The translations under genes and the position numbers were made by a program. Positions 38,291-41,308 of a DNA stretch of 41,308 bases are shown here, piece after piece. This DNA comes from Candidatus Rokubacteria bacterium CSP1-6 (GTDB lineage Bacteria > Methylomirabilota > Methylomirabilia > Rokubacteriales > CSP1-6), in contig LDXP01000014.1 in assembly GCA_001443385.1 (NCBI GenBank), forward strand, positions 1,509-42,816, in the 5' to 3' direction. Position 1 is the stretch's first letter. Each line of letters begins with the position of its first letter. The notes beneath the pieces are model-generated. The model was not told the DNA's origin. It saw only the letters and a list, made by a program, of their open reading frames with translations, and searched no databases.

Positions 38291-39714
38291 TCAAGGTCTT
38301 CAACACGCTGACGCGGAAGAAGGAGGAGCTGGTTCCGCTCCGGCCGGGCGAGATCCGGATGTACGTCTGCGGGGTCACCGTGTACGACCTCTCGCACATC
38401 GGCCACGGGCGAAGCGCCCTGGCCTTCGACGTGATCCGGCGCTACCTCAGGTACCGCGGGTACGAGGTGCGCTTCATCCGGAACTTCACCGACGTGGACG
38501 ACAAGATCATCAAGCGCGCCCACGAGGAAGGCGTGCCCCCGGGGGAACTCGCCGAGCGCTACATCGAGGAGTACCGGAAGGACATGGCGGCGCTGGCGAT
38601 CCTCCCGGCGGACGTCGAGCCCAAGGCCACCGATCACATTCCCCAGATGATCAAGCTGATCGAGCGGCTCGTGGCGAAGGGGGTCGCCTACCCCCTGGAC
38701 GGCGACGTGTACTTCGAGGTGAAGCGCTTTCCCCGCTACGGCCGGCTCTCGGGGAAGAATCTGGACGAGCTCCAGGCGGGGGCGCGGGTGGAGGTGGACG
38801 AGCGGAAGCGGGACCCGCTGGACTTCGCGCTCTGGAAGGCCTCCAAGGAGGGGGAGCCGGCCTGGCCGAGCCCGTGGGGGCCCGGCCGCCCCGGCTGGCA
38901 CATCGAGTGCTCGGCCATGTCCATGCAGTACCTGGGGGAGAGCTTTGACATCCACGCCGGCGGGGAAGACCTCGTGTTCCCCCACCACGAGAACGAGATC
39001 GCCCAGTCGGAGGCAGCCACGGGGCGCCCCTTCGTCCGCTACTGGATCCACAACGGGTTCGTGAACCTCGGCGCCGAGAAGATGTCGAAATCCCTGGGGA
39101 ACGTGCTCACGCTCAAGGAGCTCCTGCGGCACCACGAGCCCGAAGCGCTCCGTCTCTACCTGCTCGGCACCCACTACCGGAACCCGCTCGACTTCTCGAA
39201 CGAGCGGGTGGCCGAGGCGGCGCGGGCGCTCGAGCGCTTCAGGAATCTGTTCGAGGAGGCCGACCGCCTGGCGGCCAAGGGGACGCCGGCGCCGGGACGG
39301 GATCAAGGGCTCCTGGAGGAAGTGGCCGAGGCGCGCCGCCGCTTCGAAGAGGTGATGGATGACGACTTCAACACGGCGCAGGCTGTCGCCGTGCTCTTCG
39401 ATCTCGCCCACCGTCTCCAGTCGTTCAAGAGCAAGGTGACCCAGCGGGAGGCGGCCGCCGGGGCGTTCCTGCTCGGCGTCGGGGAGCTGATGAGCCTCGG
39501 CCGGGTGCTCGGGCTCTTCGAGGAACCCTCGCGGCCGTCCCAGGCCGTGGATCCCGAGCTCCGGGGAAAGATCGAGGCTCTCGTCAACGCCCGAGCTGAA
39601 GCGCGGCAGCGGCGGGACTGGGCCGGTGCCGATCGCCTCCGAGACGAGCTCGCTCGGCTCGGCGTGACCGTGGAGGACGGGCCGGAGGGCACGACCTGGA
39701 AGTGGAAGCCGTGA
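38287..39714 (+). CDS. cysS: Cysteinyl-tRNA synthetase
   Basis: MYVCGVTVYDLSHIGHGRSALAFDVIRRYL, RNFTDVDDKIIKRA, RPGWHIECSAMSMQYLGESFDIHAGGEDLVFPHHENEIAQSEA, KMSKSLGN. Confidence 0.97.
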   Translation: MIKVFNTLTRKKEELVPLRPGEIRMYVCGVTVYDLSHIGHGRSALAFDVIRRYLRYRGYEVRFIRNFTDVDDKIIKRAHEEGVPPGELAERYIEEYRKDMAALAILPADVEPKATDHIPQMIKLIERLVAKGVAYPLDGDVYFEVKRFPRYGRLSGKNLDELQAGARVEVDERKRDPLDFALWKASKEGEPAWPSPWGPGRPGWHIECSAMSMQYLGESFDIHAGGEDLVFPHHENEIAQSEAATGRPFVRYWIHNGFVNLGAEKMSKSLGNVLTLKELLRHHEPEALRLYLLGTHYRNPLDFSNERVAEAARALERFRNLFEEADRLAAKGTPAPGRDQGLLEEVAEARRRFEEVMDDDFNTAQAVAVLFDLAHRLQSFKSKVTQREAAAGAFLLGVGELMSLGRVLGLFEEPSRPSQAVDPELRGKIEALVNARAEARQRRDWAGADRLRDELARLGVTVEDGPEGTTWKWKP

Positions 39715-40499
39715 GCGTGGGAGGGCGCGGGATCCGCTACGGCCGGCACCCGGTGCTGGAGCTGCTGCGGGGGGACGCGCGCCGGATCGAAGAGATCGCG
39801 ATCCTTCGCGACGGGCGCGGCCCGGTGCTGCAGGAGATCCTCGGCCTCGCTGCGAGCCGCGGGGTGAAGGTCTCCTACCGAACGCGCGACCAGCTGACCG
39901 ACGCGGCGCACACGCCCCACCACCAGGGGGTCGTAGCCCGGGTAGCCGAGACGGGTTACGCGACGCTGGAGGAACTGCTGGCGATCCCTGCCCGGCGGGG
40001 AGAGCCCGCCTTTTTCCTGGCCCTGGACCAGGTTCAGGACCCCGGGAACCTCGGAGCCCTGCTCAGAACGGCTGAGGCCGTCGGGGTCCATGGGGTCGTG
40101 GTTCCCAAACACCGATCTGCCGGACTCACCGGGGGGACGGCGAAGGCCGCCGCGGGAGCGGTGGAATTTGTCCCGGTGGTCAGGGAAACGAACCTGGTGG
40201 CGGTGCTGGAAGAGCTTAAAAAACAAGGAGTTTGGATCGTCGGATCCGTTTCTAAAGGGGGGAGTCCCATCTGGGAGGCCGACCTCAAGGGGCCGATCTG
40301 CCTGGTCCTGGGGGGGGAGGGCCCCGGCCTTCGACCGCTCGTGGCCAGGACCTGCGACCTCCTGGTGACCCTTCCCATGCGCGGGCGGGTCGGCTCCCTC
40401 AACGTGGCGGCGGCCGGCGCGGTGGTCTGCTACGAGGTCTTGCGCCAGCGGACGACTTCAGATAAAAAAACCGTTGACTTCCAAAGGGTCGGAAAGTAG
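39711..40499 (+). CDS. rlmB: 23S rRNA (guanosine-2'-O-)methyltransferase RlmB (SpoU family)
   Basis: IRYGRHPVLELLRG, LALDQVQDPGNLGALLRTAEAVGVHGVVV, LVLGGEGPGLRPL, LPMRGRVGSLNVAAAGAVVCYEVLRQR. An upstream GTG at 39702 is also possible. Confidence 0.93.
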   Translation: MSVGGRGIRYGRHPVLELLRGDARRIEEIAILRDGRGPVLQEILGLAASRGVKVSYRTRDQLTDAAHTPHHQGVVARVAETGYATLEELLAIPARRGEPAFFLALDQVQDPGNLGALLRTAEAVGVHGVVVPKHRSAGLTGGTAKAAAGAVEFVPVVRETNLVAVLEELKKQGVWIVGSVSKGGSPIWEADLKGPICLVLGGEGPGLRPLVARTCDLLVTLPMRGRVGSLNVAAAGAVVCYEVLRQRTTSDKKTVDFQRVGK

Positions 40500-40502
40500 C
40501 AT
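40474..40502 (+). promoter_or_regulatory. Promoter of the tRNA-tuf operon, with an A-tract upstream (UP-element-like)
   Basis: TTGACT (40474-40479), 17-nt spacer, TAGCAT (40497-40502). ATAAAAAAA lies just upstream of the -35. The first tRNA begins at 40517. Overlaps the rlmB 3' end. Confidence 0.65.
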
Positions 40503-40516
40503 GGAGTTTTGTCTGT

Positions 40517-40591
40517 GCTGGCGTAGCTCAGAGGTAGAGCGGCTGCCTTGTAAGCAGCGGGTCGGGGGTTCGAATCCTCTCGCCAGCTCCA
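40517..40591 (+). tRNA. tRNA-Thr (TGT)
   Basis: Cloverleaf with acceptor GCTGGCG/CGCCAGC, D-arm GCTC..GAGC, anticodon loop CTTGTAA, T-loop TTCGAAT, encoded CCA. Confidence 0.96.
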
Positions 40592-40628
40592 GCCGTTTCG
40601 GGCGTTTAGGGAGCATCCGGTTGGGCTC

Positions 40629-40714
40629 GGGGAGGTACCCAAGTGGCCAAAGGGGGCAGACTGTAAATCTGCTGGCGCACGCCTTCGGGGGTTCAAATCC
40701 TCCCCTCCCCACCA
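40629..40714 (+). tRNA. tRNA-Tyr (GTA)
   Basis: Acceptor GGGGAGG/CCTCCCC, anticodon loop CTGTAAA, long variable arm, T-loop TTCAAAT, encoded CCA. Confidence 0.96.
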
Positions 40715-40742
40715 TCTCGACGGCGGTGGCTTCGGGAGCCGA

Positions 40743-40772
40743 GCGCTTCGCGGGGCTGGGGCCCCGCAGCGC
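40743..40772 (+). repeat. Strong hairpin in the tRNA-Tyr/tRNA-Gly spacer
   Basis: GCGCT-tc-GCGGGGC-tggg-GCCCCGC-AGCGC, 12 bp with a 2-nt bulge. Confidence 0.8.
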
Positions 40773-40795
40773 GCAGGCGACCAGAAGAAACAACT

Positions 40796-40870
40796 GCGGG
40801 AATAGCTCAGCGGTAGAGCGCCAGCCTTCCAAGCTGGGGGTCGCGGGTTCGAATCCCGTTTCCCGCTCCA
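40796..40870 (+). tRNA. tRNA-Gly (TCC)
   Basis: Acceptor GCGGGAA/TTCCCGC, anticodon loop CTTCCAA, T-loop TTCGAAT, encoded CCA. Confidence 0.96.
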
Positions 40871-40882
40871 GGTCTTGCGAGC

Positions 40883-40958
40883 GCCCATGTAGCTCAGTCG
40901 GCAGAGCACGTCCTTGGTAAGGACGGGGTCACCGGTTCAAGTCCGGTCATGGGCTCCA
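40883..40958 (+). tRNA. tRNA-Thr (GGT)
   Basis: Acceptor GCCCATG/CATGGGC, anticodon loop TTGGTAA, T-loop TTCAAGT, encoded CCA. Confidence 0.96.
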
Positions 40959-41007
40959 GGAAAAGTGTCGCGCCACTGAACCGATAGCAGAACGGGGGGA
41001 GTCAGGA

Positions 41008-41308
41008 ATGGCCAAGGCGAAGTACGAGCGGACGAAGCCGCACGTGAACGTGGGGACGATCGGGCACATCGATCACGGCAAGACGACGCTGACGTCCGCG
41101 ATCACGAAGGTGCTGCACACGAAGGACAAGAAGGTGGCGGTGCGGGACTTCGGGTCGATCGACAACGCCCCGGAGGAGCGGGAGCGGGGGATCACGATTG
41201 CGGTGGCGCACGTGGAGTACGAGACGGCGAAGCGGCACTACGCGCACATCGACTGTCCGGGGCACGCGGACTACATCAAGAACATGATCACGGGGGCGGC
41301 GCAGATGG
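41008..41308 (+). CDS. tuf: Elongation factor Tu, N-terminal part (3' end outside the window)
   Basis: [36 protein letters not shown]...[44 protein letters not shown]. Confidence 0.98.
   Translation, partial: MAKAKYERTKPHVNVGTIGHIDHGKTTLTSAITKVLHTKDKKVAVRDFGSIDNAPEERERGITIAVAHVEYETAKRHYAHIDCPGHADYIKNMITGAAQM

Noticed and set aside
40430-40920. ORFs on both strands across the tRNA cluster (e.g. RDSNPRPPAWKAGALPLSY, GFEPPKACASRF)
   Set aside because: These are translations of tRNA genes, a familiar spurious-annotation pattern; the tRNA cloverleafs explain the sequence.

Overview
The window is 41.3 kb of high-GC bacterial chromosome. It is densely packed and essentially all genes are on the + strand. 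Most of it is conserved housekeeping sequence. In order: the end of a complex I operon (nuoL 3' end, nuoM, nuoN); a glycerol/glycerophosphate cluster (HAD-IIA phosphatase, glpD, glpQ, glpK) followed by an Afu/Fbp-type ABC importer; a split Fo cluster (atpZ-like, atpI, atpB, atpE); rex, mfd, a SurA-like PPIase, rho, rpmE, prfA, prmC and murA; a his operon (hisG, D, B, H, A, F, IE); a small putative lipoprotein; mlaE, mlaF, mlaD; radA, a YacL-like PIN/TRAM protein, ispD, ispF, gltX, cysS and rlmB; and a tRNA-Thr/Tyr/Gly/Thr-tuf cluster, with tuf cut by the window end. I see no CRISPR array, transposase, phage gene or defence island, and I cannot claim a new multi-gene system. The points most worth a second look are: (1) a 3' remnant of a sugar/glycerol-type ABC permease between glpD and glpQ, with an Afu-like importer next to glpK; (2) an apparent 1-nt frameshift at the start of atpZ; (3) an AtpE with a Q..ES..Y ion-site pattern like Na+-binding c-rings; (4) mutually exclusive hairpins at the rex ribosome-binding site; (5) two structured intergenic elements inside the his operon; (6) a lipoprotein ORF whose only plausible start is CTG; (7) a tuf gene with almost exclusively G-ending codons beside tRNAs that would read some of them. 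All homology calls are from reading the sequence; no database search was run.
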